From: an uncultured Lachnospiraceae bacterium
GTDB taxonomy: Bacteria > Bacillota > Clostridia > Lachnospirales > Lachnospiraceae
DNA length: 42,798 nt
Direction of reading: 5' to 3'
NCBI GenBank assembly: GCA_947588995.1
Contig: CANPZI010000023.1
Location: forward strand, 1-42,798
Shown: positions 32,506-42,713 of the stretch, one piece after another
How positions within the stretch are numbered: the first letter of the stretch is position 1
Layout: every line of letters begins with the position of its first letter
Notes under the pieces: model-generated
What the model saw: the letters and a program-made list of their open reading frames with translations, nothing else
Databases searched by the model: none
Told to the model about the DNA's origin: nothing
Position numbers and translations under genes: made by a program

Positions 32506-33573
32506 ATGGCAGTGAAAAGCTTAATCATCAATCCCGGCTCCACCTCTACGAAGATCGGCGTATTCGAGGATGAAACTCTCTTATTTGAGGAGACTTTGCG
32601 CCACTCCACGGAGGAGATCGGCAGATATGCGTCCATCGTGGACCAGAAGGATTTCCGCAAGGAGATCATTGTCAATCTGTTAAAAGAAAAGAATTTCGAC
32701 ATCAAATCCCTGAATATGGTAGTCGGTCGCGGCGGCATGTTAAAACCTATCCCCGGCGGCACCTACGAGGTCAGCGACGAACTCTTAAACGACCTGAAAA
32801 TCGGCAAACAAGGGCAGCACGCCTCCAACCTGGGCGGCATCCTCGCCAGAGAGATCGGCGATACCATCGGTGTGCCCTCCTACATCGTAGACCCTGTCGT
32901 AGTGGACGAGTTAGAGCCGATTTCCCGCTATTCAGGCGTGCCTGAACTGCCGAGGACCAGCGTGTTCCACGCGCTGAACCAGAAGGCGGTAGCCAAGCGC
33001 TACGCCAGGGAGAATGGCAAAGAGTACAGCGCACTGAACCTGATCGTGGTACATATGGGCGGCGGCGTATCCGTAGGCGCCCACAGACAGGGCAAGGTTG
33101 TGGATGTCTTCAACGCTCTCGACGGCGACGGCGCATTCTCCCCTGAGAGAGCCGGAGCAGTTCCCAGCGGCGCGCTGATCAAACTCTGCTTCTCCGGACA
33201 GTACACCGAGAAAGAAGTCTATAAAAAAGTGGTCGGCGGCGGCGGCTTCAACGCCTACTGCGGCACCAACGACATGCGCGACGTAGACAAGATGGTGGAA
33301 AGCGGCGACGCAAAGGCCAAAGAAGTGCGCGACGCTTTCATCAGGCAGGTGGCCAAGGACATCGGCTCCATGGCCTGCGTGCTGGAGGGCAAGGTGGACC
33401 AGATCGTCGTGACCGGCGGTATCGCCTACGACAAGTTCGTGGTGGACGGGCTGAAAGCCCAGGCCGGCTGGATCGCACCTATGACCGTCTATCCCGGCGA
33501 GGACGAACTGCTCGCTCTGGCACAGGGCGGCCTGCGCGTGCTGAACGGCGAGGAGAAAGCGATGACCTACTAA
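32506..33573 (+). CDS. buk: Butyrate kinase
   Basis: Buk transfers the phosphate of butyryl-phosphate to ADP, yielding butyrate and ATP. The 355-residue acetokinase-family protein has the ASKHA motifs [68 protein letters not shown] and [13 protein letters not shown]. Acetate kinases are about 400 residues and lack the SPERAGAVP form, so butyrate (or a branched-chain acid) kinase is the better call. AGGGGG lies about 9 nt before the ATG. It is the second gene of the ptb-buk operon and is closed by the strong terminator at 33579-33623. Confidence 0.95.
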   Translation: MAVKSLIINPGSTSTKIGVFEDETLLFEETLRHSTEEIGRYASIVDQKDFRKEIIVNLLKEKNFDIKSLNMVVGRGGMLKPIPGGTYEVSDELLNDLKIGKQGQHASNLGGILAREIGDTIGVPSYIVDPVVVDELEPISRYSGVPELPRTSVFHALNQKAVAKRYARENGKEYSALNLIVVHMGGGVSVGAHRQGKVVDVFNALDGDGAFSPERAGAVPSGALIKLCFSGQYTEKEVYKKVVGGGGFNAYCGTNDMRDVDKMVESGDAKAKEVRDAFIRQVAKDIGSMACVLEGKVDQIVVTGGIAYDKFVVDGLKAQAGWIAPMTVYPGEDELLALAQGGLRVLNGEEKAMTY

Positions 33574-33578
33574 CAGGG

Positions 33579-33630
33579 AAAAGGCGGCGCAAACAGTTTC
33601 ATCGAACTGTCTGCGCCGCCTTTATTTTTA
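33579..33630. terminator. Bidirectional terminator between buk and purH
   Basis: AAAGGCGGCGCA..ACAGTT and AACTGT..TGCGCCGCCTTT form a stem of about 20 bp with a 4-6-nt loop. It is followed by TTTATTTTTA on the plus strand and TTTTCC on the minus strand. It can end both buk and the converging purH transcript. Confidence 0.92.
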
Positions 33631-33655
33631 TCATCAGAAATCGCTTTAGTCTTCC

Positions 33656-34837
33656 TTAATGATGGAACAGCCTGATTCCCGTGAAACACATGGTCATGCC
33701 GTACTTGTCGCAAGTCTCGATCACATTGTCGTCGCGCACCGAACCGCCCGGCTGTGCCACATACCGCACGCCGCTTCGGTGAGCGCGCTCGATATTGTCC
33801 CCGAACGGGAAGAACGCGTCGGAGCCGAGCGCTACCCCGCTCATCTGATCGAGCCAGGAGCGTTTCTCTTCCGCCGTGAACACTTCCGGCTTTACCTTGA
33901 AGATCTTCTGCCATGCCCCCTCGGCGAGCACATCCCTATAGTCCTCCCCGATATAGAGATCGATGGCGTTATCTCTGTCGGCGCGCCCGATGCCGTCCAC
34001 GAACCGCAGCTCCAGCACCTGCGGAGACTGCCGTAAGAACCAGTTGTCCGCCTTGGAACCCGCCAGCCTCGTACAGTGAATGCGGGACTGCTGCCCCGCG
34101 CCGATGCCGATGGCCTGTCCGCCCTTTACATAGCAGACGGAGTTGGACTGCGTATATTTCAGCGTGATCATCGAAATAGCCAGATCAATCTTCGCCTGTT
34201 CAGGCAGTTCCTTACTTTTTGTCACGATATTGTCAAAAAAGGCCTCGTCAATCTTTAACTCATTCCTGCCCTGCTCAAAACTGACGCCGTACACCTGCTT
34301 GACCTCGATCGGCGCGGGCACATAGCTCTCGTCGATCTCAATCACGTTGTAAGCCCCCTTTTTCTTGGCTTTCAGGATCTCCAGCGCCTCCGGCTCATAT
34401 CCCGGCGCGATCACGCCGTCGGACACTTCCCTCTTGATGATCCTGGCGGTCGCCGCGTCACAGACGTCGGAGAGCGAGATGAAATCTCCGAAAGAACTCA
34501 TTCTGTCCGCGCCTCTCGCCCTCGCATAGGCATTAGCTAACGGCGTGAACTCCATATCCATATCGTCCACCCAGTAGATCTTACGCTCCACCTCGGACAG
34601 CGGCAGTCCGACCGCAGCCCCCGCGGGCGACACATGCTTAAAGGAAGCTGCCGCAGGCAGTCCTGTGGCCTTTTTCAGTTCTTTCACCAGCTGCCAGCCA
34701 TTAAAAGCGTCCAGAAAATTGATATACCCCGGCCTGCCGTTCAACACCCTGATCGGCAGATCGCTCCCGTCCGCCATATAGATGCGCGACGGCTTCTGAT
34801 TCGGATTGCACCCGTATTTTAACTCCAGCTCGTTCAT
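33656..34837 (-). CDS. purH: AICAR formyltransferase (PurH transformylase domain only)
   Basis: This enzyme transfers a formyl group from 10-formyl-THF to AICAR, giving FAICAR, the penultimate step of IMP synthesis. The 393-residue protein contains the AICARFT core (ELELKYGCNPNQKPS, AAASFKHVSPAGAAVG with the catalytic Lys-His, SNSVCYVKGGQAIGIGAGQQSRIHCTRLAG, SDAFFPFGDNIERAHRSGVRYVAQPGGS). The usual N-terminal IMP cyclohydrolase (MGS-like) domain is absent. That second activity is supplied by the PurO-type gene 15 nt upstream. GGAGG lies 6-7 nt upstream of the ATG. It is the last gene of the guaB-GGDEF/EAL-purO-purH run. Confidence 0.94.
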   Translation of the reverse strand: MNELELKYGCNPNQKPSRIYMADGSDLPIRVLNGRPGYINFLDAFNGWQLVKELKKATGLPAAASFKHVSPAGAAVGLPLSEVERKIYWVDDMDMEFTPLANAYARARGADRMSSFGDFISLSDVCDAATARIIKREVSDGVIAPGYEPEALEILKAKKKGAYNVIEIDESYVPAPIEVKQVYGVSFEQGRNELKIDEAFFDNIVTKSKELPEQAKIDLAISMITLKYTQSNSVCYVKGGQAIGIGAGQQSRIHCTRLAGSKADNWFLRQSPQVLELRFVDGIGRADRDNAIDLYIGEDYRDVLAEGAWQKIFKVKPEVFTAEEKRSWLDQMSGVALGSDAFFPFGDNIERAHRSGVRYVAQPGGSVRDDNVIETCDKYGMTMCFTGIRLFHH

Positions 34838-34852
34838 CGTTTTCCTCCGTGT

Positions 34853-35566
34853 CTACTGATTCTTGTTCACGATCCGTGTCTCGTACTTCCCGCTTGCGAT
34901 CTCAATATAGCGCACAAACAGAGACACCTTATTCTCTGCATGCAGATTCTCCCACACCATCTGCGTAAACGCATCAATGTCGTCTTCCATCCCGACTAAG
35001 ACCGGCTCGCCCTCGAAGCTGGGCAGCGGATCGCCGTTGCCGATATAGGTATGGATAAAATGCCCCTCGCCCGCGCATGGATTTTCATAGGCGTAGGTAA
35101 AACGCTGGCAGGAATCCGGACTGCCGTGATTGCTCTTTAAGATGGACATCGCATAGTTATAAGCGCCGTTCTCCACATGCATAATGCCGGAGATGCGGGG
35201 CGTATAGTTGGGAGCATCCGGCTCGAACTTCCTCGTCCGCAGCGCCTGCTCAAAAGTCTGCTGCCTGTCCATCAGCTCATAGATCGTGTCGGTCTGGTCG
35301 CCGTTCGTCACAATAGTCTTGTTGCCAAGGACTCTGACCGGCGCATAGATCACCAGACTCGGATCCTCCAATTTCGCCGGGTCAAAGGCCTGTGTGCGGA
35401 TACCCGCACCGTCCTCCACGAAGATCCGGTTGCGGCTGTTTGCGCTTCTTCCCATAATAAAGTAAGCTGCGACCGCTGATCTGCCATCCGGCGATTTACC
35501 GAGCACGATTCCCCTGCCCGGATAACTGTTGCCCGCAAGCTCTTCCGCCAATAATCTTTTTTCCAA
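34853..35566 (-). CDS. purO: IMP cyclohydrolase, PurO type (TTG start)
   Basis: The 237-residue protein resembles the archaeal PurO family that closes FAICAR to IMP: NSYPGRGIVLGKSPDG, VAAYFIMGRSANSRNRIF, YAPVRVLGNKTIVTNGDQTDTIYE, FEPDAPNYTPRISGIM and CAGEGHFIHTYIGNGDPLPSF. It complements the adjacent AICAR transformylase that lacks a cyclohydrolase domain. The start is TTG at 35566: a perfect GGAGG sits 8 nt upstream and no ATG near it fits. It follows the GGDEF-EAL gene by 23 nt and precedes purH by 15 nt. Confidence 0.9.
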   Translation of the reverse strand: MEKRLLAEELAGNSYPGRGIVLGKSPDGRSAVAAYFIMGRSANSRNRIFVEDGAGIRTQAFDPAKLEDPSLVIYAPVRVLGNKTIVTNGDQTDTIYELMDRQQTFEQALRTRKFEPDAPNYTPRISGIMHVENGAYNYAMSILKSNHGSPDSCQRFTYAYENPCAGEGHFIHTYIGNGDPLPSFEGEPVLVGMEDDIDAFTQMVWENLHAENKVSLFVRYIEIASGKYETRIVNKNQ

Positions 35567-35589
35567 ACTTCTTTCCTCCCATCCCGTAT

Positions 35590-38220
35590 TTAACCGACGT
35601 ATTTCTCTGCAAATTTCTCCGCAGGCATAGGCTTGTCGAAATAAAATCCCTGGATCATCCTGACTTTCATCCCCGCCAATACCTGATACTGCTCTTTCGT
35701 CTCAATCCCCTCCACACAGATCGACACATCTATGGCGTCTGCCAAATCCGCCACCATCCGGATAAAAGACTTCGAATAATCGTCCTCCGCCAGATCTTTG
35801 ACAAAGCTCTGGTCTACCTTGATCACATCGAAAGGCAGTTCCCTGATATGACTGAGCGATGAGTAGCCCGTTCCGAAATCATCCAGCGCAATCCGGACGC
35901 CCAGCGCCTTGATGTCACGCAGAATCTGTTTCATTCGGTCCAAATCGTTGATCGCCAGCCCTTCCGTCACCTCCAGCGTCAGATTGCGCGGGTTGATACC
36001 GCTGTCGCTGACAATCCTGCCGATCTGCTCCACGATATCCGGCTGCAGCAGCTGCACCACCGACAGATTCACATTGACCTTATAATCCGGCTTGCCGCTG
36101 TCGTTCCAGCGCCTGCAGGCCTCACAGGCACGCTGCAGCACATAGCCGCCGATCGGATTGATCAGTCCCAGATACTCCGCGAGCGGTATGAAATCAACCG
36201 GCGAGACAAATCCCATCTCCGTACTGTTCCAGCGGATCAGCGCCTCCGCGCCGGTGCACCTGTTATTTTCCTGGATATCAATGATCGGCTGGTAATAGAC
36301 CTCAAATTCCCGGTAGCCGTCCTGCGCCGCATCCCGCATGTTTTTCTCCATATCGAGACGCTTGCCCGAATCGCCCCTGACATCGTGCCGGTAATGTGCG
36401 ACACGGTTTTTGCCGGACTTTTTGGCATCGTACATAGCGATGTCCGCTTTGCGGATCAGCTCCTCCACGCCCTCGCCCTCGGTCGGGAACTCCACGATTC
36501 CCATGCTCATCGTGCAGTAGTAATCGGCGTCCTTTAAAAACCACGGTCTGTTGAAAACCGCCTTAATGCCCTCGACGATCTCTTCCAAGATACCATACTG
36601 CTCCGGCGGCACGATAATGATGAACTCATCGCCGCCCATACGGTAGCAGGAGTTGGCGATACCCTGTACACTGCGCATGCCCTTGGCGATGGACTTCAGG
36701 AGTACATCGCCGTACTGATGACCCAGCGTATCGTTGATATGCTTAAAGTCGTCCATATCCAGATAGAGCACGGCGCCTTCCTGCCCCGCCCGCCTGGCGC
36801 TATCCACGTACTTGGCCAGATCGCGCTCACAACAGAGCCTGTTGTAGAGTCCGGTCAGGAAATCCGTATAAGCCTGCCGCTCAATCTTGCGCTGGTACAT
36901 CTTCTTCTCCGTGATATCGTGGAGATAGCACATACGCACTTTCCTGCCGTCCACCCACCTGATGTTCTTATAGGCGAAATCATACCAGCTTCCCTTTTCC
37001 TGCAGATAGACTTCCCGATTTCCCTCCTCGCTGTCTTCTGGTATGTCTCCCTCGAAGATCTCCGCCAGCGTATTCCGATCCAGCTCTCCCTGCAGATCAT
37101 GCCGCAGACATCTGTTGGCAAAGAGAATCTTGCCGCTCTGCTTATCCCGCACATAGATGGAACTGGCCACATTGTTGAGCACTTCCTCCAGCGCGGCATA
37201 GGAACCCTCCAGAGAACTCTTCTGGATCCGCTTCGTCAGGATACTCTGCAGCACTTTCACGGAATCACTTAAGAATTTGATCTCATCTACTTCCCAGCTG
37301 CGCTTCCCTGCTGTCGCCGCAAAAAAGGCATACATCCGAATACGGTCGCGCAGCACGATCGGGAAAGCGGCAAGCGACTGTATGCCCATGCGTTTCATAT
37401 CCTCCGCGGCTTCCCTGCCGCCTGCCGCTTCGGAGAGCACTAACGGTTTCTCTCCACACAGGAAAGCGGGCCGCGGCTGATCTTTTGTCTGATCGAAAGC
37501 AGACGGCACACCGCCCGCGCACCACTGCGCAGTCACATCCATACGCCTCTCGTCGGCGTCGTCCACGGAACAGAGATAAGCACAGTCAATCTGCAGGAAA
37601 TCGCCGATCGTGGTGAGGAGGCCGGCCATAATCTCCTCTATCGGCGCATCGCTGTCCAGCATCTGCACGATTCTGGTCATGGCTGCCGTCCTCCGCAGCA
37701 CGCTCTCCGTCTCTTCTCTGGAATATCGGCTGCGCAGGCTCTCCGCCCTGGCATTCTGCGCCGAATAAATACTGTCGATCAGATACCTGCTCGTCGCGCG
37801 GAAGAGATCCAGCGCCAGATTGAAGCGCGTCTCTGTCGTCTGATACCGGAAGTCTCCGGCGAATGCCTGCCCCTCCGGCGACGGCGCATCGGACAGCACG
37901 CCGTACACGAGCCAGGTCAGAACCGGCTGTCCCTCCTCTTTCACACAGACCGCCGCATACTTGAGCGCATCAATCTCCGTATCTTCAACCGCCTGATCCT
38001 CCAGACTGCTCTCCGACACCCTACGCAAAAGCGCCTGCAGCTTTTCTTTCGGCACCAGCCTCTCCAGCACCGCCTTGTCCCTGTCATTTCCTGACAGTTC
38101 TGTCATATCCGTGCCGCTGCCGTCTACACAGAACGCATAGACTCCCACCGCGACACAGAATTTGTCCTGTATTGCCCTCAGTTTCACCCGGTCTAAGGCA
38201 ACGTGCTGCAAACCCTCCAT
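35590..38220 (-). CDS. c-di-GMP turnover protein: PocR-like/GAF/PAS-GGDEF-EAL
   Basis: The 876-residue protein has no membrane segment, so it is probably cytosolic. An N-terminal region (about 8-150) resembles a PocR-like ligand domain (LRAIQDKFCVAVGVYAFCVDGSGTDM). It is followed by a GAF-like domain (about 185-335), a PAS domain (about 345-445, VASSIYVRDKQSGKILFANRCL), GGDEF (GGDEF at 529-533, intact) and EAL (EAL at 659-661). The EAL side has VNLSVVQLL, LEVTEG, ALDDFGTGYSS and IKVDQSFV, so both synthase and phosphodiesterase sites look competent. The ATG lies 3 nt after the guaB stop, and its SD (GGGAG) is inside the end of guaB, which indicates translational coupling. purO follows by 23 nt. 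Confidence 0.93.
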   Translation of the reverse strand: MEGLQHVALDRVKLRAIQDKFCVAVGVYAFCVDGSGTDMTELSGNDRDKAVLERLVPKEKLQALLRRVSESSLEDQAVEDTEIDALKYAAVCVKEEGQPVLTWLVYGVLSDAPSPEGQAFAGDFRYQTTETRFNLALDLFRATSRYLIDSIYSAQNARAESLRSRYSREETESVLRRTAAMTRIVQMLDSDAPIEEIMAGLLTTIGDFLQIDCAYLCSVDDADERRMDVTAQWCAGGVPSAFDQTKDQPRPAFLCGEKPLVLSEAAGGREAAEDMKRMGIQSLAAFPIVLRDRIRMYAFFAATAGKRSWEVDEIKFLSDSVKVLQSILTKRIQKSSLEGSYAALEEVLNNVASSIYVRDKQSGKILFANRCLRHDLQGELDRNTLAEIFEGDIPEDSEEGNREVYLQEKGSWYDFAYKNIRWVDGRKVRMCYLHDITEKKMYQRKIERQAYTDFLTGLYNRLCCERDLAKYVDSARRAGQEGAVLYLDMDDFKHINDTLGHQYGDVLLKSIAKGMRSVQGIANSCYRMGGDEFIIIVPPEQYGILEEIVEGIKAVFNRPWFLKDADYYCTMSMGIVEFPTEGEGVEELIRKADIAMYDAKKSGKNRVAHYRHDVRGDSGKRLDMEKNMRDAAQDGYREFEVYYQPIIDIQENNRCTGAEALIRWNSTEMGFVSPVDFIPLAEYLGLINPIGGYVLQRACEACRRWNDSGKPDYKVNVNLSVVQLLQPDIVEQIGRIVSDSGINPRNLTLEVTEGLAINDLDRMKQILRDIKALGVRIALDDFGTGYSSLSHIRELPFDVIKVDQSFVKDLAEDDYSKSFIRMVADLADAIDVSICVEGIETKEQYQVLAGMKVRMIQGFYFDKPMPAEKFAEKYVG

Positions 38221-38223
38221 CTC

Positions 38224-39705
<1,482 letters not shown>

Positions 39706-39739
39706 TTAGTAAGAAGTCTGATGTAACCTTTATGTAAAG

Positions 39740-39769
39740 AATACTGCCAGTTGTACAACTGACAGTATT
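39740..39769 (-). terminator. Terminator after the small membrane protein gene
   Basis: AATACTG-C-CAGTTG and CAACTG-A-CAGTATT form a 13-bp stem with one C/A mismatch around a 2-nt TA centre. TTCTTTAC follows on the minus strand and TTCTTT on the plus strand. It separates the membrane protein gene from guaB. Confidence 0.75.
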
Positions 39770-39777
39770 TCTTTGCC

Positions 39778-40269
39778 CTAATCCGTATAGACCTTGCGCG
39801 GCGCAACGCTCTGAATCGCTTTCAGCATCTCCGCATTCGGTTCCAGGATCACATTCGTACCGCCGCAGACCATCATATATCTTCTGTCCGGCTGCGCCGC
39901 AATTCCCGAACTGTAATCCAGCGTCTTTGCATTTCTGTTTCTGTAGGAATCCAGTCGGTGGGAGCCGATCGGCGCGAAAATCTCCATCTGATCTGTCGAA
40001 AAAGTTCCCGCTTTCTTCCTCTTTCTCTTCGCCATAACCTTGTCGACGGAAATCTCGCGATCCAGATACAGATACTCATATTCTATATCCGCGTTCATGG
40101 CCGCAAAGTATGCGCCAATACCCGTGACAATCGCTATCAGCAGGCGAAACACATTGAACAGACCGAACAGCACGAACACCACTGTCAGCATAATCAGGAA
40201 AATTTTCAGAAAAGAGAGGAGCAGCGACTGCTTCCTCGCCACAAGACATTCCACATACGTGTCACTCAA
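39778..40269 (-). CDS. Small two-TM membrane protein, DUF6106-like (TTG start)
   Basis: The 163-residue protein starts at TTG 40269 (MSDTYVECLVARKQS), because GGAGG lies 8 nt upstream of that codon; a GTG at 40284 in the same frame lies before the SD. Two membrane segments (about 18-36 and 40-57) are followed by a soluble domain: ADIEYEYLYLDREISVDKVMAKRKRKKAG, FAPIGSHRLDSYRN, DRRYMMVCGGTNVILEPN and MLKAIQSVAPRKV. I recall this as a family of unknown function (DUF6106) in Clostridia; this is recollection. It has its own promoter and terminator, so it is monocistronic. Confidence 0.85.
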   Translation of the reverse strand: MSDTYVECLVARKQSLLLSFLKIFLIMLTVVFVLFGLFNVFRLLIAIVTGIGAYFAAMNADIEYEYLYLDREISVDKVMAKRKRKKAGTFSTDQMEIFAPIGSHRLDSYRNRNAKTLDYSSGIAAQPDRRYMMVCGGTNVILEPNAEMLKAIQSVAPRKVYTD

Positions 40270-40347
40270 TGCAGACACCTCCACGCTCTACTATTCCGCC
40301 GGTACACAGAGTATGCGCCGGACGACCCTGTACAAAAATATAGGATA

Positions 40348-40376
40348 ATCATATAACAAATCCGGGAAAGTTTCAA
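40348..40376 (-). promoter_or_regulatory. Promoter of the DUF6106-like gene
   Basis: TTGAAA (40371-40376), a 17-nt spacer and TATGAT (40348-40353) are on the minus strand. The expected leader is about 70 nt. Confidence 0.8.
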
Positions 40377-40399
40377 GCACTACCTGCCGAAGATAAACA

Positions 40400-40431
40400 G
40401 AAAAAATCGGGGCACTGATCTCTCAGCGCCC
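40400..40431 (-). terminator. Terminator after the sugar isomerase operon
   Basis: On the minus strand GGGCGCTGA and TCAGTGCCC form a 9-bp stem (one wobble) with a 4-nt loop, followed by CCGATTTTTTC. The stem overlaps the last codons of the gene that ends at 40423. Confidence 0.85.
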
Positions 40432-41364
40432 TTTCTCTGTCTCCCCGGCAAAGTACCGCCCGATCCGGGCGATGAACCGTAACGCCTCCTCCTTTAACTC
40501 CCCCGGAAACGCCGTCAGCACCGGGCCCGTCTCGAAGCTCAGCACCCCCTGATAGCCGATCCCCCGCAGCCCCCTGACAAATCCATCCCAGTCCGTCGAA
40601 CTGGTATTCTCCCTCGTCCTGGTAAACGTAAAGGGAATCTGGTGCAGGTCGCTTATCCCGTCGTTGTCATGGATGTGCAGCACCTTTACGCGCTCCCCAA
40701 GCTCCATCAGAAACTTCTCAAAGTCCAGCCCCGCCAGGTTCGCGTGCCCCGTATCGAAACAGAACCCCAGCACTTCCGCCCCATACTTATCGTTCATCCT
40801 GTCAATCCGCTCCGCCGCCTTGTGCGCATCGCAGCAGGGCCCCTCCACGATGTGCCCGCCTATCCCCGTATACAGGTTCTCGATGCATATGGTAATCCCG
40901 TACTCCTCTGCCATGGGCGCCAGGGATTCCAGAAATCCCTCCGTCTTCTCCCACTCCGCCTCCTCCGAGCCGAGATATTTCGCCAGCTTGAAACCGTGCA
41001 CCACGATGTAGGGGCATTCCAAAAAACGGCAGAGTTCCATGCTCTTCGGCGCCACCACATTCCGCAGATACTCATTCAGCTCATCAGGCGCTCCCGGCAC
41101 ATAGTTCGGATACGGCATATGCATCTGGCTCACCCTGATCCCAGTCTCCTCTGCCGCCTCTTTATGCGGAGCAAAAAACGCCTCCAGCTCTTCCAGCGGC
41201 CGGCTGAAGAACCCGTTGAGCCTGTTCTGGTAGAGATCATAGTTTCTCAGCTTTACATCCAGGCTGAAATCACAGCAGGTGAAACCTGCCTGCTTCAGCT
41301 GCCCAAATCCCGCGAGAGGATCCTTGTCCTTTATGATATTTTTGGTCTGCACGCCTATTTCCAT
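40423..41364 (-). CDS. TIM-barrel sugar phosphate isomerase/epimerase-like protein (AP endonuclease 2 fold)
   Basis: The 313-residue protein starts at MEIGVQTKNIIKDKDPLAGFGQL, with GGAGG 7-9 nt before the ATG. It has the xylose-isomerase-like barrel pattern: FTCCDFSLDVKL, GIRVSQMHMPYPNY, CPYIVVHGFK, GITICIENLY, GFCFDTGHANL (metal-site D and H), VKVLHIHDNDG (H, D) and GVLSFETGP. The conserved Glu, Asp, His and Glu ligands of the family are all present. The substrate is unknown. It is encoded 16 nt after the related larger gene at 41381 and shares its general layout, which suggests a duplicated and diverged pair acting in one pathway. Confidence 0.88.
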   Translation of the reverse strand: MEIGVQTKNIIKDKDPLAGFGQLKQAGFTCCDFSLDVKLRNYDLYQNRLNGFFSRPLEELEAFFAPHKEAAEETGIRVSQMHMPYPNYVPGAPDELNEYLRNVVAPKSMELCRFLECPYIVVHGFKLAKYLGSEEAEWEKTEGFLESLAPMAEEYGITICIENLYTGIGGHIVEGPCCDAHKAAERIDRMNDKYGAEVLGFCFDTGHANLAGLDFEKFLMELGERVKVLHIHDNDGISDLHQIPFTFTRTRENTSSTDWDGFVRGLRGIGYQGVLSFETGPVLTAFPGELKEEALRFIARIGRYFAGETEKGR

Positions 41365-41380
41365 CGTCGCCCCTCCCCGC

Positions 41381-42700
41381 CTATTCCTCTTCCCGCTCAA
41401 ACCTGTCAAAATACAGCGTCGGCATATACTCGTCGTTGAAATACTCTATGTTTTTGATCCCCATCTCCCTGAGCTGCGTCTCAATCTCGCGGTAATACAT
41501 ATTGCAGATATAGACGCCGCAGTCCTCCGGCAGCGTTTTTAACTCCTCCGGATTCCTGACCGCAAGCCCCTCAAACTCACTCCCCCACAGCTTCGGATTA
41601 TTGTCGCAGGTAAATAACGGCGGATACTTCTTTCCATAATTCTTCATGTAGTTCCGGCACATGTTCCCCGCGCCGAAAAGCACGATCGACTTATACTTTT
41701 TCAGGTTCTGCTCCAGCTGAATCTGCCAGCGGATATACTCGCCGGTCTCTCTGGCAAACCGGAACAGGGTGGGGCGGAGCAGATGGGAAACCGCATGAAC
41801 CGTATTCCAGCAGTTCACAATCAGCTCCCCGTCAAAATCGATATCCCGCAGCCCTCTGATCACCCCCATCCAGTCCGTCAGTGATTCCTCCCGGTGCACA
41901 CAGCTAAACGGCATCAGCGACTGGTCATGCTGCCCGTCGCAGTCCCTCAGGATGACCGCCTTGATCCTGTCTGCCAGCGTGACAATAAACTCATGGATAT
42001 CGCTGCCGCAGAGGCTGCACACCCCGACATCCAGGCAGAAGCCGAATACCTCTTCTCCCGCCTCCTCATTCAGCCTGTCTATCCACTCTGCCGCCTCAAA
42101 CGGATTCGAGCAGATGCCGCGCACCAGATGTCCGTTCACGTCCCGGTACGTGTTCTGCAGCAGGATTTTTACCCCGCCCTCCTCTGCTTTTGCCGCAAGG
42201 CTCATATAGAAACCTTGATTGATCTCCCACTCTCTGCCCGCGGTCCGCTCTCCTGTCACCGGCGGTATATGTATATAGCGCACGCCGTTGGCGCCGCAGA
42301 ACGCTATGCATTCCTTTGCCGCCTCTTCCACAAATGCCGCCTGCTTCTCCTCGACGGCCTCCAGCGCCGCCTCGTCCGCAGAACCGTCCGCTTTTATAAA
42401 ATTCGCCCGGATTCCACTATACTTAGAGGGATCCGGCATCCTGTATGACGGGCCGTACACAAAAGGAATTCTGATGCCGTTTCGCTGGCATTCCGCAAAA
42501 AGCGCCTCATAGCGCTCCGCCACGGATTTTAAGTCTATCTGCCTCGGCTTGATCGGTTTATCCTTACGCCAGCCGTAAAAATCCGGATACCAGACACCGA
42601 CCCCTACTGTCAAGCCGTCAAACCCCGCCTTTTTTAAGTCCCGCACCCCCTGTGCCGGTCTTTCCAAATTTATCATAATATTATGACAATTCAAGTTCAT
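41381..42700 (-). CDS. TIM-barrel sugar isomerase-like protein fused to a Rossmann-like C-terminal domain
   Basis: The 439-residue protein: residues 1 to about 315 are an AP endonuclease 2-type barrel related to the neighbour (FDGLTVGVGVWYPDFYGW, VRYIHIPPVTGER, GVKILLQNTYRD, GFCLDVGVCSLCG, IKAVILRDCDGQHD, GELIVNCWNT). Several usual ligands appear changed: the Glu expected before N in IENLY is Q here, and the His of the DTGH motif is V, so the barrel may be catalytically altered. Residues about 333-430 begin KSIVLFGAGNMCRNYMKNYG and continue FTCDNNPKLWGSEFEGLAVRNPEEL, a small Rossmann-like domain seen in sugar-modifying enzymes. GGAGA lies 9-10 nt before the ATG. The gene starts 13 nt after the stop of a probable cytidylyltransferase. 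Confidence 0.83.
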   Translation of the reverse strand: MNLNCHNIMINLERPAQGVRDLKKAGFDGLTVGVGVWYPDFYGWRKDKPIKPRQIDLKSVAERYEALFAECQRNGIRIPFVYGPSYRMPDPSKYSGIRANFIKADGSADEAALEAVEEKQAAFVEEAAKECIAFCGANGVRYIHIPPVTGERTAGREWEINQGFYMSLAAKAEEGGVKILLQNTYRDVNGHLVRGICSNPFEAAEWIDRLNEEAGEEVFGFCLDVGVCSLCGSDIHEFIVTLADRIKAVILRDCDGQHDQSLMPFSCVHREESLTDWMGVIRGLRDIDFDGELIVNCWNTVHAVSHLLRPTLFRFARETGEYIRWQIQLEQNLKKYKSIVLFGAGNMCRNYMKNYGKKYPPLFTCDNNPKLWGSEFEGLAVRNPEELKTLPEDCGVYICNMYYREIETQLREMGIKNIEYFNDEYMPTLYFDRFEREEE

Positions 42701-42713
42701 ACGCTCTTTCTCC

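Noticed and set aside
40270..40284. GTG at 40284 as start of the DUF6106-like protein
   Set aside because: The GGAGG ribosome-binding site lies downstream of this GTG and 8 nt before a TTG at 40269, so the TTG is the better start.
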